Of a stretch of DNA of 25,480 nucleotides, positions 6,508 through 13,600 are shown one piece after another. Position numbers and translations under genes: made by a program. The stretch's first letter is position 1. Every line of letters starts with the position of its first letter. Origin of the DNA: a virus; the IMG/VR virus record IMGVR_UViG_3300020214_000110, positions 1 to 25,480 of that record; one strand, 5' to 3'. Below the pieces are notes generated by a model. That model had not been told where the DNA came from, did not search any database, and saw only the letters and a program-made list of their open reading frames with translations.

Positions 6508-7833
6508 TCATCCTGTACCCCCTTTCTTAGTTGTCCCCCTCCGATCTTGTTTTTCTATTGGAGGATTGGAGGAAGAAGAGACCAGCTTGAGGGGGCCTTT
6601 CGATGAGGCTTCTGCGGGAAAGTAGCGGCGGACATCGTCGGAGCCGCGCACGATCTTCGACCAGCCGATCGCCTTGAGCGCCTTGCCCGCCTGGATCTGC
6701 GCGGCTCGGTTCTGGCGCTCCTTCGGCACGTCCACCGCGTTCGTGAGCAGGTCCGTGATCATCACCCCGTTCTTGCGGTAGAGCGCCCGGTTCATGTGCA
6801 GGTACTCGCGGAAGTGCGTCTCCCACGGATCGGACTCCCGACGCTCCTCGGCCTCGGCGGCAGCCGCCGCGAGGAGCTTGTCGTCGCGCAGGTGCCACTT
6901 CTCGTTCGCCCTGTACCGAACGTAGGCTTCGGCCCAGAGTTGGTCGCGCTCCTCGCGCACCATCTTGAGGTCCACCTTGCCGATGGTCACCGGCCAGAAG
7001 CGCCGAGCGCCGGTCGTGTCGTTCAAGTACCCCGAGCCGTTCGGGTTGACCGTCCCGGCGAACACGCACTGCCGCGGGAAGTCGACCGTCGTCTTGCCGT
7101 ACGAGGGGCGATAGCTGTCCTTCACCGATGAGATGAACGCCTTGACGCGCGACAGGTCGACGCCGTTCAACGCATCGAGTTCGCTGAACTCGACGATCCA
7201 CTTTCGCCGGAGCGCCTGGTAGCCGTCCTTGCCGCCGATGTTGAACACCGTGTCGAGGAACCAGTCGTCGCCCGCCAGCGTGCGGAAGAGCGTGCTCTTG
7301 CCGGCGCCTTGCGGACCCTCGAGAATCAGGACGGTATCGACTTGGACGCCGGGGCGCATCGTGCGCGCGACGGCCCCGAGGAAGAAGTTCTTGGTGATCG
7401 CGCGAGTGTAGAGGTTGTCCGGGGCGCCCGCCGCGCGGATGAGCAGATCATCCACGCGCGGCTTCCTGTCCCACTTGACGCTGTTCAAGTAGTCGCGCAC
7501 CGGATGGATCTTCCAGCGCTCCGCGACTAGCTGCACCGCCTCATCGACGACCGAGGAGTAGAACGCGCAACCGTATTCGTGCGTGAGCCACACGGCGGCG
7601 CGCGCCGAGTCGCTCTGCGTCCAGTCGCCGATCTTGTCGTCCTCCGGTTCGAGATCACCGGGCCACGGCGGCGGCTTCTTCTTGACGATCACGCCCGCGA
7701 AGGCGTCGAAGGCGATGACGTTGCGCCACTCTTCTCTGTGCGTGAGGATGGCGACCGCGTTCGCGAGGCATGGCAAGTAGTCCCCCCGCTTGTTTTTGAG
7801 CAAACCCATCTCCCAGGAGGCGGCCTTGGACAT
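6508..7833 (-). CDS. VapE-family P-loop helicase/ATPase
   Basis: This 441-residue protein belongs to the virulence-associated E (VapE, PF05272) superfamily of replication ATPases, which act with primases in phages and phage satellites. Walker A is GPQGAGKST (173-181) and Walker B is KWIVEFSELD (211-220). The diagnostic region GTVNPNGSGYLNDTTGARRFWPV spans about 260-282 with sensor Asn and arginine-finger residues. Upstream lie IHPVRDYLNSVKWD (109-122) and LYTRAITKNFFLGAVAR, also typical. MSKAAS was chosen as start because an AAGGA site precedes it; the 21-residue extension to 7896 is not supported. The partner primase is probably the gene at 11100. Confidence 0.9.
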   Translation of the reverse strand: MSKAASWEMGLLKNKRGDYLPCLANAVAILTHREEWRNVIAFDAFAGVIVKKKPPPWPGDLEPEDDKIGDWTQSDSARAAVWLTHEYGCAFYSSVVDEAVQLVAERWKIHPVRDYLNSVKWDRKPRVDDLLIRAAGAPDNLYTRAITKNFFLGAVARTMRPGVQVDTVLILEGPQGAGKSTLFRTLAGDDWFLDTVFNIGGKDGYQALRRKWIVEFSELDALNGVDLSRVKAFISSVKDSYRPSYGKTTVDFPRQCVFAGTVNPNGSGYLNDTTGARRFWPVTIGKVDLKMVREERDQLWAEAYVRYRANEKWHLRDDKLLAAAAAEAEERRESDPWETHFREYLHMNRALYRKNGVMITDLLTNAVDVPKERQNRAAQIQAGKALKAIGWSKIVRGSDDVRRYFPAEASSKGPLKLVSSSSNPPIEKQDRRGTTKKGGTG

Positions 7834-7894
7834 GCTTTCCTTCCCGGCGCTCCGAGCGCCAGTACGTTCGACGGTGTTGTAGAGTCGGAGGGGC

Positions 7895-7924
7895 AACCTA
7901 GACCCGAGATCGCCCCGCCGTCAA
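7895..7924 (-). promoter_or_regulatory. Predicted promoter for the VapE operon
   Basis: On the minus strand, TTGACG (7919-7924) and TAGGTT (7895-7900) are spaced by 18 bases, giving a start near 7888 and a leader of about 55 bases before the helicase ATG. It lies back-to-back with a plus-strand promoter at 7933-7960, so both may share regulation. The call rests on motif match and position. Confidence 0.6.
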
Positions 7925-7932
7925 GAAGGTCG

Positions 7933-7960
7933 TTGCTTTTGTCGAACAACCGCGTATAAG
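7933..7960 (+). promoter_or_regulatory. Predicted promoter for the ribbon-helix-helix gene
   Basis: TTGCTT (7933-7938) and TATAAG (7955-7960) are separated by 16 bases. Transcription would begin about 7966-7969, within a few bases of the ATG at 7970, so the message is probably leaderless. No Shine-Dalgarno is present. The -10 box lies inside a perfect inverted repeat. Confidence 0.6.
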
Positions 7961-7967
7961 TACGCGG
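7950..7967. promoter_or_regulatory. Palindromic operator over the -10 box
   Basis: CCGCGTA (7950-7956) and TACGCGG (7961-7967) form a perfect 7-base inverted repeat around TAAG. The element covers the -10 hexamer and the start of transcription of the adjacent ribbon-helix-helix gene. This position suits an autorepressor operator. Binding by that protein is an inference. Confidence 0.55.
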
Positions 7968-7969
7968 AC

Positions 7970-8158
7970 ATGAAGAATGACGTGATTCTTGGCGTGCGTG
8001 TTCCCGGTGAGTTGCGCGATGCGCTCGAACGTGAACGGCAGCGCCTAAGCCGCGCGGCCGGCGTCGAGGTGAAGACGAGTTCCGTCATCCGCGCGATCCT
8101 CACGGAGAAGCTCAGCCGTCGGCGCGCGCGTCGATCAACGGTGGCAGCAAGCGCATGA
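7970..8158 (+). CDS. Ribbon-helix-helix (CopG/Arc-like) transcription regulator
   Basis: This 62-residue protein has a beta strand DVILGVRVPGEL (4-15), a helix LRDALERERQRLSRAAG, a turn, and a second helix SSVIRAILTEKLS (36-48), followed by a basic tail. That order is the ribbon-helix-helix fold, whose dimers insert the strand pair into the DNA major groove. It is the first gene of the plus-strand unit and faces the VapE operon across a 136-base intergenic region. Its own promoter carries a palindrome on the -10 box, so it is probably autoregulated and may also control the VapE side. Confidence 0.7.
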   Translation: MKNDVILGVRVPGELRDALERERQRLSRAAGVEVKTSSVIRAILTEKLSRRRARRSTVAASA

Positions 8159-8514
8159 ACGACGCCGAGGCGTACGAGCTGATCGAACGCATCGCGAAGA
8201 TGCTGCACGAGCCGCTCGACTCGGAAGGCTGGAGGCACGCCATCGCCGCGCGCGGCGAGTACCCGCCTCTCAGCGAGCGCCTCGTCGAAGCCGTCGATCG
8301 TCTGATGCGCCGGAACCACTCGCTTGAGAAGAGCGAGGACGAGCTGCGCATGCTCCGCGCGGCCTGGGCCCCGGTCGTGCACGCGGCGGTGATGCAGTCG
8401 GTGAGCCTCTCGGTCACGGACGGCGACCACGCGGAGTGGCAGCGATGCTGCGAGAACACGGAGCGCGCCGTACAGAAGCTCACGAAAGACCAACGCAAGG
8501 AAGCGGAGCCGTAG
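8155..8514 (+). CDS. Hypothetical helical protein
   Basis: This 119-residue protein starts at an ATG overlapping the regulator stop (ATGA). The sequence is largely helical, with ELIERIAKMLHEPLDSEGW, SERLVEAVDRLMRRNHSLEKSEDELRML and a C-terminal ERAVQKLTKDQRKEAE. No known domain was recognised. It is coupled to the upstream regulator. Confidence 0.6.
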   Translation: MNDAEAYELIERIAKMLHEPLDSEGWRHAIAARGEYPPLSERLVEAVDRLMRRNHSLEKSEDELRMLRAAWAPVVHAAVMQSVSLSVTDGDHAEWQRCCENTERAVQKLTKDQRKEAEP

Positions 8515-8517
8515 CCC

Positions 8518-8895
8518 ATGAAGTACAGCGAGATCCCGCCCCTCTACCGCGCCACGTGGTCCGTCTACGAGGCGCTCCGCCGGCTCGGGTTCGGGGACGA
8601 CGACGTGACCTTCGTCGCCGGCCCTACGACGCAGGTCCAGGCGACTTGCCTGCACGTCGTGCTCACGACGCAGGGCAAGAGCTTCACGGTGACCGTGGGC
8701 GAACTCGACCGGCCTCTCGCCGAAGCGCGCGACCTACTGGAGAAGTTGCGGCTGTCGGTCCGCGACCGCAGCACGCCGGACGAGGTCTTGCTGCGCATCT
8801 GGCGGGAATCGGAGATGGGCGACATCGGCTACTACACGGACTTCTGCGGCGCGCTCGTGGCGCGCGGGTTCGTGCTCCCAGCGGTGACGAACTGA
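8518..8895 (+). CDS. Hypothetical protein
   Basis: This 125-residue protein begins three bases after the previous stop. MKYSEIPPLYRATWSVYEALRRLGF is helical and is followed by strands DDVTFVAG and CLHVVLTTQGKSFTVTVG. The C-terminal half holds DEVLLRIWRESEMGDIGYYTDF. The FGDDDVTFV to VGEL segment looks like a small alpha/beta domain, but no family was recognised. Confidence 0.6.
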   Translation: MKYSEIPPLYRATWSVYEALRRLGFGDDDVTFVAGPTTQVQATCLHVVLTTQGKSFTVTVGELDRPLAEARDLLEKLRLSVRDRSTPDEVLLRIWRESEMGDIGYYTDFCGALVARGFVLPAVTN

Positions 8896-8933
8896 TGAGC
8901 GCAGGGGACATCGCGCTCGGGGGCGGCCCATGA
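8895..8933 (+). other. Possible 12-codon coupling ORF
   Basis: An ATG at 8895 overlaps the preceding TGA (TGATG). The reading frame runs 12 codons and ends in a TGA overlapping the next gene start (ATGA at 8930). It may simply hand ribosomes from one gene to the next rather than encode a functional peptide. Coding function is not supported. Confidence 0.25.
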
Positions 8934-10288
8934 GTTCCAGGCTCGACTCCGTGCTCCAGAAGCACCCGGACCACGCAGAGGGCATCCGGCTGATCGCCGC
9001 GCGCGACCCGTCGAAGAACCTCAAGTACCTCGACTGGAGCGCGAAGGTGCTCGCCTCGGGCCAGGCGCTCGCGCCCGAGATCGCCGATGTCGTCGAGCTC
9101 TTCCACGAGTTCAAGGGGCACGCACTGCCTAGCAAGCGAGGCAAGGACGGCCGGGTACACCTCGAGAGGATCGCCCACGATCTCTACACCTACCGCGCGC
9201 AAGACTTCGCGAATCTGCGCGACAACCTGCGCCGCCTGAAGCGCACGAAGAACAAGAAGCTGCGGGAACGCGAGCGGCTCTATCGCCTCGACGGTCCGGT
9301 CGAGGCCGACGTCGTGTACGACTCGGACGACCTCGTCGTACGCCACATCAAGAACAAGAACGCGAGCGCGCACTACGGGCTCAGCACGAAGTGGTGCATC
9401 GCCATGAACCGCGAACGCTACTTCGAGGACTACGAGACGCAGAACGCGACCTTCTTCTTCTTCGAGCGCAAGGCGCCGATCAAGAACGAGTACGACAAGG
9501 TGGCGCTCGTACTCTCACGCGAGCGAGGGGCTGCCGATGGCACGGAGGGGGCCTACACGGCCCTCGACAATCGCGTCGGTCTACTGGATCTAGCCAACGC
9601 CTACGGCGCGCGCGTCTTCGACATCTTCCGCGTCGTCTACGAACGCAGCTTGGCGCATCCACCATCTGCCGCGTTCCTGACGAACCGAGGCGCCGCCTCC
9701 GCCGAGCAGCTCGAGGCCGTCTTCGCGAAGATCAATGAGACGCCTGCGTACGAGATAGCAAACACGTTGGAGTCCATCTGCTGCAACGACGGCGCGCCGT
9801 TCACGCTGCTCAAGCAGATCAGCGCGAACGCGCATAAGCTGGTCTGCGCCGCGTTCAAGCGCAGCACCGGACTATCCGGGCGCCGCGTCAGAAACAAGAC
9901 GCGAGCGCTCAAAGCGGCGAGGGAGGTAGACCGGAACGTGCGGGCGGCCTTGGCCGTCCACCGCGCAGTGCCCGACGACGAGCGCGCCGTCATCATCAAG
10001 GCGCTCCGTCGCAGCGGCGTCCACGTCGAATCGATCCGTGTAGCAGACGGGTACAACAGGATCGGCGTGGAGTACGCGACACGGTGGGGGCGCGACCGTA
10101 GCCTCCGGGCGCGGAAACGTCTGCGCCTACGGCGTCGCCACCGAGACAACCCCAAGAATCTGCTCCACCGCGCTGAGATGATGGAGCGCCGCGCGGTTCG
10201 GATGCGCAAGAAGGCCGAGAAACTCGCGACGAAGCTCGAAGCGCAGAAGGCGAAACCGAAGAAGCTGAAGAAGAGGCCGGCCCGATGA
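8930..10288 (+). CDS. Large-phage conserved protein with a TKWC motif, function unknown
   Basis: This is a 452-residue protein. Near the N-terminus, DPSKNLKYLDWSAKVL (26-40) resembles a motif seen in large-phage proteins (DPxxNxKYLxW). The centre has HYGLSTKWCIAMNRERYFEDY (148-168), followed by ATFFFFERK and YDKVALVLSR, a pattern recalled from phage proteins of unknown function in which GTKWC-type segments recur. The C-terminus from about residue 395 is extremely basic (Arg/Lys-rich, ending KPKKLKKRPAR) and probably binds nucleic acid. The start is coupled to the upstream micro-ORF. No enzymatic function can be assigned. Confidence 0.75.
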   Translation: MSSRLDSVLQKHPDHAEGIRLIAARDPSKNLKYLDWSAKVLASGQALAPEIADVVELFHEFKGHALPSKRGKDGRVHLERIAHDLYTYRAQDFANLRDNLRRLKRTKNKKLRERERLYRLDGPVEADVVYDSDDLVVRHIKNKNASAHYGLSTKWCIAMNRERYFEDYETQNATFFFFERKAPIKNEYDKVALVLSRERGAADGTEGAYTALDNRVGLLDLANAYGARVFDIFRVVYERSLAHPPSAAFLTNRGAASAEQLEAVFAKINETPAYEIANTLESICCNDGAPFTLLKQISANAHKLVCAAFKRSTGLSGRRVRNKTRALKAAREVDRNVRAALAVHRAVPDDERAVIIKALRRSGVHVESIRVADGYNRIGVEYATRWGRDRSLRARKRLRLRRRHRDNPKNLLHRAEMMERRAVRMRKKAEKLATKLEAQKAKPKKLKKRPAR

Positions 10289-10650
10289 AGCTCTCGGAAG
10301 CCGAAGCCCCCATCCGCGCAGCGCTCCAGCGGCTCGCCGAGAGCCCACGCGAGCTGCGGTGCTTCGTCATCATCGAAGACCGCAACATCACGGGGCGGTT
10401 CGTACAGTTCTGCACGCCCCCGCCGCCCGCCAAGCTCGCAGGCAGCCCGCGAATCTGCTGCGACGACAACAAGCCCCTCATCTTCGACGGGTACGGCAAC
10501 GGGAAACCGGACGGCTACAGAAGCATAGGGGAGTGCTGCAACGTGGAGACCGCGGTGCGCAGCGCGCTCAACAACCTCAACACCTTCCTCCCCGTACGCG
10601 CTGAGCTGCGCATCATCGAGGAGTCAACGCAGATGGAGCGACCGTCGTGA
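10285..10650 (+). CDS. Hypothetical protein
   Basis: This 121-residue protein starts in an ATGA overlap. It contains LRCFVIIEDRNITGRFVQFCTPP (strand-turn-strand), a Gly-rich KPLIFDGYGNGKPDGY segment, and VRSALNNLNTFLPVRAELRIIEE. The arrangement of a strand pair, an insertion and a long helix could be a small alpha/beta chaperone-like fold, but this is a guess. The gene ends in a GTGA overlap with its neighbour. Confidence 0.6.
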   Translation: MKLSEAEAPIRAALQRLAESPRELRCFVIIEDRNITGRFVQFCTPPPPAKLAGSPRICCDDNKPLIFDGYGNGKPDGYRSIGECCNVETAVRSALNNLNTFLPVRAELRIIEESTQMERPS

Positions 10651-10853
10651 GCGCGCATCAGCCCCCTCACCTCGTCTTCGAGGACGCCATCAAGCGAGCG
10701 CTCGGCTGGTCGTCTGAGGGCGAACTCCGGCGGCTCATCAAGCAACGCACAGGCGTCACGTTATCGCTCACGGAGGCGAACGCGCTCAGCCAGGAGATCG
10801 CTGAGATCGTCATCACGAACCTGCGCCAGCGCCCCGACAGGTCTTCAACATGA
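10647..10853 (+). CDS. Small hypothetical protein
   Basis: This 68-residue protein has a GTG start coupled to the upstream stop (GTGA). It is helical: FEDAIKRALGW, SEGELRRLIKQRTG and LTEANALSQEIAEIVITNLRQR. No motif was recognised. Its end overlaps the next gene by ATGA. Confidence 0.6.
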   Translation: MSAHQPPHLVFEDAIKRALGWSSEGELRRLIKQRTGVTLSLTEANALSQEIAEIVITNLRQRPDRSST

Positions 10854-11062
10854 ACGAGAACGACGGCCCCGCCCAGCTCAACGCGCTCGCCGTGCGCAAG
10901 CTCGGCCCAAGCGCGACCGTCCGCACGACGCGCGAAGGCTGGATCGCCGAACTCGTCGAGCGCCAGGGGGCCACGGTGAACATCAAGCGCGTCACCGGGA
11001 GGACATGGAGCGCGCTTGCGATGTTCCTCGAACGCATGCCGGATCACAGAACCGGCGTCTGA
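10850..11062 (+). CDS. Small hypothetical protein
   Basis: This 70-residue protein starts in an ATGA overlap. It contains a strand-rich stretch (ATVRTTREGWIAELVERQGATVNIKRV) followed by a helix with SALAMFLERM. It is the last of four coupled genes before a 37-base gap that carries the Shine-Dalgarno of the primase gene. Confidence 0.55.
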   Translation: MNENDGPAQLNALAVRKLGPSATVRTTREGWIAELVERQGATVNIKRVTGRTWSALAMFLERMPDHRTGV

Positions 11063-11099
11063 GAACCGCAACCTACAACACGTCGAAAGCTAGGAGCCG

Positions 11100-12275
11100 A
11101 TGCCGAACGACCACGACGAGCCCTTCACTCTGACCCTCTGGCGCAACTTCTCGCGAGGTCGGCGCAGCCGGTACACCTGGCCCGAGTTCACCGCCACCTT
11201 CATCGCCCAGCCCGAGGTCGTACGCGACAAGCACCAAGTCGCCGGCTTCTCCCTCGCGAGCTTCGAGGGGAACCGCCGCATCCTCTCCAGAGTCGAGAAC
11301 GTGCACGCCCTCGTCCTCGACTTCGACCGCGGCGACACGACCATCAAGCAGGCCGCGACGCTGATCCCGGGCACCCGCGGCATCGCCTACACGACGTTCA
11401 GCCACACGCCTGAGCACCCGAAGATGCGCGCCATCTTCCGGCTCTCACGCCCCGTGCTCGCCCACGAGTACGCCCGCATCTGGGCCTGGGCCGAGCCGAG
11501 CATCACGAAGACGGGCCACGTCCTCGATGAATCCGCCCGGGACGCGAGCCGGTTCTGGTTCCTGCCGAGCCACCCGCCCGGCGCCGAGTACATCTGGCGC
11601 GAACTCAACGGGGCGCCCCTCGACGTGGAGCGCGTCCTGGCCGAGGCGCCTCAAGTCTCCCCCCTCTCCCGCCCACTTTCTGGTGGAGGGCTCATTCTCC
11701 CAGAAAGTGGGCGGGAGAGGCGCCTCGTCGACATCGACGGTGCCGAGACGTTCTGGGGGACGGCCTTCGCCTTCGCCGGGATGGCCTTCGAGTCGCTCGA
11801 CGACGGCAAGCTCCCCGTCGTCTGTCCGTGGAGCGGCTCGCACACGAGCGGCTTCGACGGCGATTCCTCGACGGTGATCATGCCTGCGGCGACCGACGGC
11901 GGGTGGGGGCTCTTCCACTGCTCTCACGCGCACTGCGCTCGACGCCAGACGCTCGATCTTCTCGACGTGCTCCCCACGAAGGCGCTCAACGCGGCTCGCG
12001 CGGAGCATGGGCGGGGGCTCCTGCGCGTGAAGGTCGTGAACGGCTGGAAGGAGCAGCTCGACGCTCTCGGGCCGGATGTCCCGGCGCTTGAGCGTTTCGT
12101 TCTGCGGTGCCGTCCGTCCGACGGGGCGATCTTCCCGTTGACGGTCAAGCCGGGGAGCAGGGTGCACCAGTACCTCGACGAACTCTCGCTCAAGGCGCTC
12201 ATCGGGCGGCGGATCGATGTCTCGCTCGAGGGCGGCACGGTCCGTGCGGCCATGCTCGTGCGTGAGGTTGCGTGA
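11100..12275 (+). CDS. Primase of the archaeo-eukaryotic (AEP) type
   Basis: This 391-residue protein resembles phage/plasmid AEP primases. HALVLDFDRGD (69-79) carries the DxD metal motif (D74, D76). IAYTTFSHTPEHPKMRAIFRLSRPV (95-119) and ASRFWFLPSHPP (149-160) are typical of this family, and a downstream CPW..H...FHCSHAHC set (242-279) looks like a zinc site. A good AGGAG precedes the ATG. Primases of this kind pair with VapE or D5 helicases, and one is encoded at 6508-7833. Residues 187-208 between the catalytic core and the zinc region are encoded by an inverted pair of palindromic repeats, an apparent in-frame insertion. Activity is inferred. Confidence 0.75.
   Translation: MPNDHDEPFTLTLWRNFSRGRRSRYTWPEFTATFIAQPEVVRDKHQVAGFSLASFEGNRRILSRVENVHALVLDFDRGDTTIKQAATLIPGTRGIAYTTFSHTPEHPKMRAIFRLSRPVLAHEYARIWAWAEPSITKTGHVLDESARDASRFWFLPSHPPGAEYIWRELNGAPLDVERVLAEAPQVSPLSRPLSGGGLILPESGRERRLVDIDGAETFWGTAFAFAGMAFESLDDGKLPVVCPWSGSHTSGFDGDSSTVIMPAATDGGWGLFHCSHAHCARRQTLDLLDVLPTKALNAARAEHGRGLLRVKVVNGWKEQLDALGPDVPALERFVLRCRPSDGAIFPLTVKPGSRVHQYLDELSLKALIGRRIDVSLEGGTVRAAMLVREVA
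11664..11719. repeat. Inverted pair of palindromic repeats inside the primase gene
   Basis: CTCTCCCGCCCACTTTCTGG (11665-11684) and its exact reverse complement (11700-11719) flank 15 bases, so the insert can form a 20-base perfect stem. Each arm is a copy of the element at 1978-2001 and 25453-25480. It stays in frame and adds a Ser/Arg/Pro/Gly-rich linker (SRPLSGGGLILPESGRER). GAGGCGCCTC occurs on both sides just outside. Confidence 0.85.
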
Positions 12276-12391
12276 TGCCCAAGTCGGCCGCCCGCCGGGT
12301 GGAAAGGGGCACCCAGCGAGCGACCGGAGGGCCATCGGCCTCAACCACGAGGGGGAAGAATGGCGAAGCCAGAGGCCCCGCGAGAACTTGA
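12275..12391 (+). CDS. Possible small basic protein
   Basis: An ATG overlapping the primase stop (TGATG) opens 38 codons giving an Arg/Gly/Thr-rich peptide (MPKSAARRVERGTQRATGG and onward). No family or Shine-Dalgarno supports it. A second short ORF (MAKPEAPRELDIRR) starts at 12360 after GGGGGAAG. The 230 bases from 12276 to 12505 have no clearly coding frame, so this is a low-confidence call. Confidence 0.25.
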   Translation: MPKSAARRVERGTQRATGGPSASTTRGKNGEARGPART

Positions 12392-12505
12392 CATCCGTCG
12401 TTGATCGCTGTCAACCTGCCTGCCGGGAAGAATGGAACGAACGCGAAGAGCGGCTCGTCCTCGCACCTCGAAGCTCACGGCTGGTCGAGAAAGGCGGCGA
12501 CGTCG

Positions 12506-12682
12506 ATGAGCGACGAGAGGGCAGAGCGCGCGCGGGCTGAGCTGGCGGCGATGGGCAAGGTCATCAACGTGCTTGAGCCGCTCGATGACGAGACGCGCAA
12601 GCGGGCGCTGGCCGCCGCCGCCATCATGTCTGGCCTGGTGTCGCCGGACGTCGTTCTGCGGGAACTCAAGAAGGAGCGTTGA
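12506..12682 (+). CDS. Small helical protein, function unknown
   Basis: This 58-residue protein starts MSDERAERARAELAAMGKV. It is wholly helical, with the core LEPLDDETRKRALAAAAIMSGLV, a short pattern often seen in phage proteins. A longer ORF starting at a TTG (12401) is possible but its extra sequence is low-complexity. The gene ends two bases before the next ATG, whose Shine-Dalgarno (AAGGAG) is inside its last codons. Confidence 0.55.
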   Translation: MSDERAERARAELAAMGKVINVLEPLDDETRKRALAAAAIMSGLVSPDVVLRELKKER

Positions 12683-12683
12683 G

Positions 12684-12929
12684 ATGGCGGACACGAAGAA
12701 GGAGCTGAAGGATCTGTGGGTCGGCTGGACTCGGGATGCGATGAGCCGGTACGTGATGCCAGAGGAGGTCGAGGACATCGACGATCTGGTGGACGACATG
12801 GCCGCGGTCACGGCCACGTACGCCGATCAGATGCTCGACGAGTACGAGAACCGCTTCGGGGGCAGCGGCGGACGGAAGCGTCAGCGGAAGCCGAAGCCCG
12901 CCGATGATGACGATGACGACGACGACTGA
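12684..12929 (+). CDS. Small protein with basic then poly-Asp tail
   Basis: This 81-residue protein has a helical, acidic N-terminal domain (ELKDLWVGWTRDAMSRYVMPEEVEDIDDLVDDM). The tail switches to a Gly/Ser/Lys/Arg stretch (GGSGGRKRQRKPKP) and ends in ADDDDDDDD. The AAGGAG Shine-Dalgarno is well placed. No family was recognised. It is followed immediately by a Lys/Ala-rich protein of opposite charge, with which it could interact. Confidence 0.6.
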   Translation: MADTKKELKDLWVGWTRDAMSRYVMPEEVEDIDDLVDDMAAVTATYADQMLDEYENRFGGSGGRKRQRKPKPADDDDDDDD

Positions 12930-12946
12930 CGAAAGGAACAAGGAAC

Positions 12947-13150
12947 ATGGCATCGAAGAAGAAGGTTGCGAAGAAGGCTGCGAAGAAGGTCGCCAAGAAG
13001 GTCGCCAAGAAGGTCGCCAAGAAGAAGGCGGCGAAGAAGGCGGAGGCGGAGGCCACTCCGGTGAAGAAGGCGGGTCCGTCTCGCGCGCGCAGCGAGTGCG
13101 GCGTGCGCGGGCACAACCGGCGGAGCCACGAGGGCGGTCGGACTCCATGA
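12947..13150 (+). CDS. Histone H1-like Lys/Ala-rich DNA-binding protein
   Basis: This 67-residue protein opens with repeated KKVAKKAAKKVAKK units (residues 4-32), then AEAEATPVKKAG and a short region with Cys and His (RSECGVRGHNRRSHEGG). Such Lys/Ala repeats are characteristic of bacterial histone H1-like proteins that bind DNA non-specifically. The sequence has an AAGGAAC ribosome-binding site, and its end overlaps the next gene (ATGA). A role in DNA packaging or transcription silencing is inferred from composition. Confidence 0.65.
   Translation: MASKKKVAKKAAKKVAKKVAKKVAKKKAAKKAEAEATPVKKAGPSRARSECGVRGHNRRSHEGGRTP
12959..13018 (+). repeat. 12-base tandem repeat, five units
   Basis: Five successive 12-base units (AAGAAGGTTGCG, AAGAAGGCTGCG, then AAGAAGGTCGCC three times) encode KKVA or KKAA. 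The three identical units suggest expansion by slippage. Copy number is likely to vary between relatives. Confidence 0.85.
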
Positions 13151-13413
13151 CCCCCCGCCAGAAGGCGCGGGATCTCATCGAGCTGGCCGCGGACGAGCGC
13201 ACGCCCGAGAAGGAGCGGCTCGCTGCCGCTCTGAAGGCCGTCGCGATCATCCGCAAGCACGACCTTCTCGCGAGTCCGCTCGACGGGATCCTCGACAGCG
13301 GCGACGAGACGGTGCAGGCGGTGAAGTCGATCTTCGACGTGTTCACCGATCCGAAGCTGCGCGAGAACGTGAAGAAGGTCGCTCGGCGAGTCAATCGCGC
13401 GCGTCGTAGGTGA
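13147..13413 (+). CDS. DUF2786-like small protein
   Basis: This 88-residue protein has MTPRQKARDLIELAADERTP, EKERLAAALKAVAIIRKHDLL, a pattern close to the DUF2786 helical motif (LLxLAxxxxxxEAxxALxxAxxLMxKHxL). The C-terminus (VKSIFDVFTDPKLRENVKKV) is basic and ends RRVNRARRR. The ATG overlaps the previous stop. DUF2786 proteins are common in phages and have no established function. Confidence 0.6.
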   Translation: MTPRQKARDLIELAADERTPEKERLAAALKAVAIIRKHDLLASPLDGILDSGDETVQAVKSIFDVFTDPKLRENVKKVARRVNRARRR

Positions 13414-13417
13414 GCGC

Positions 13418-13600
13418 ATGTCCTCGCCCAAGAACGAGGGGCGTCTGATCTGGATGTCCGCTGTGGCGGCCGGCGACATCCTCGTTCCGCAGCTCGGCAC
13501 GTTCAACGAAGGCCGGAACGCTGCGAAGCGATTGAAGCGCCTGGCGCAAGAGCAGGCGAAGGCCGCACGGAAGAAGCCGCCCAAGCGGCCGAGTCGATGA
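13418..13600 (+). CDS. Small basic hypothetical protein
   Basis: This 60-residue protein starts MSSPKNEGRLIWMSAVAAGD. The C-terminal third is a Lys/Arg/Ala helix (AAKRLKRLAQEQAKAARKK, then PPKRPSR). The Shine-Dalgarno is weak. Its stop overlaps the next start (ATGA), which supports both genes. Confidence 0.5.
   Translation: MSSPKNEGRLIWMSAVAAGDILVPQLGTFNEGRNAAKRLKRLAQEQAKAARKKPPKRPSR

Noticed and set aside
7921-8655. Minus-strand ORF of 244 codons opposite the ribbon-helix-helix gene and the following two genes
   Set aside because: It is antisense to coupled genes starting at a clear promoter and has Arg/Ala/Leu-rich shadow composition.
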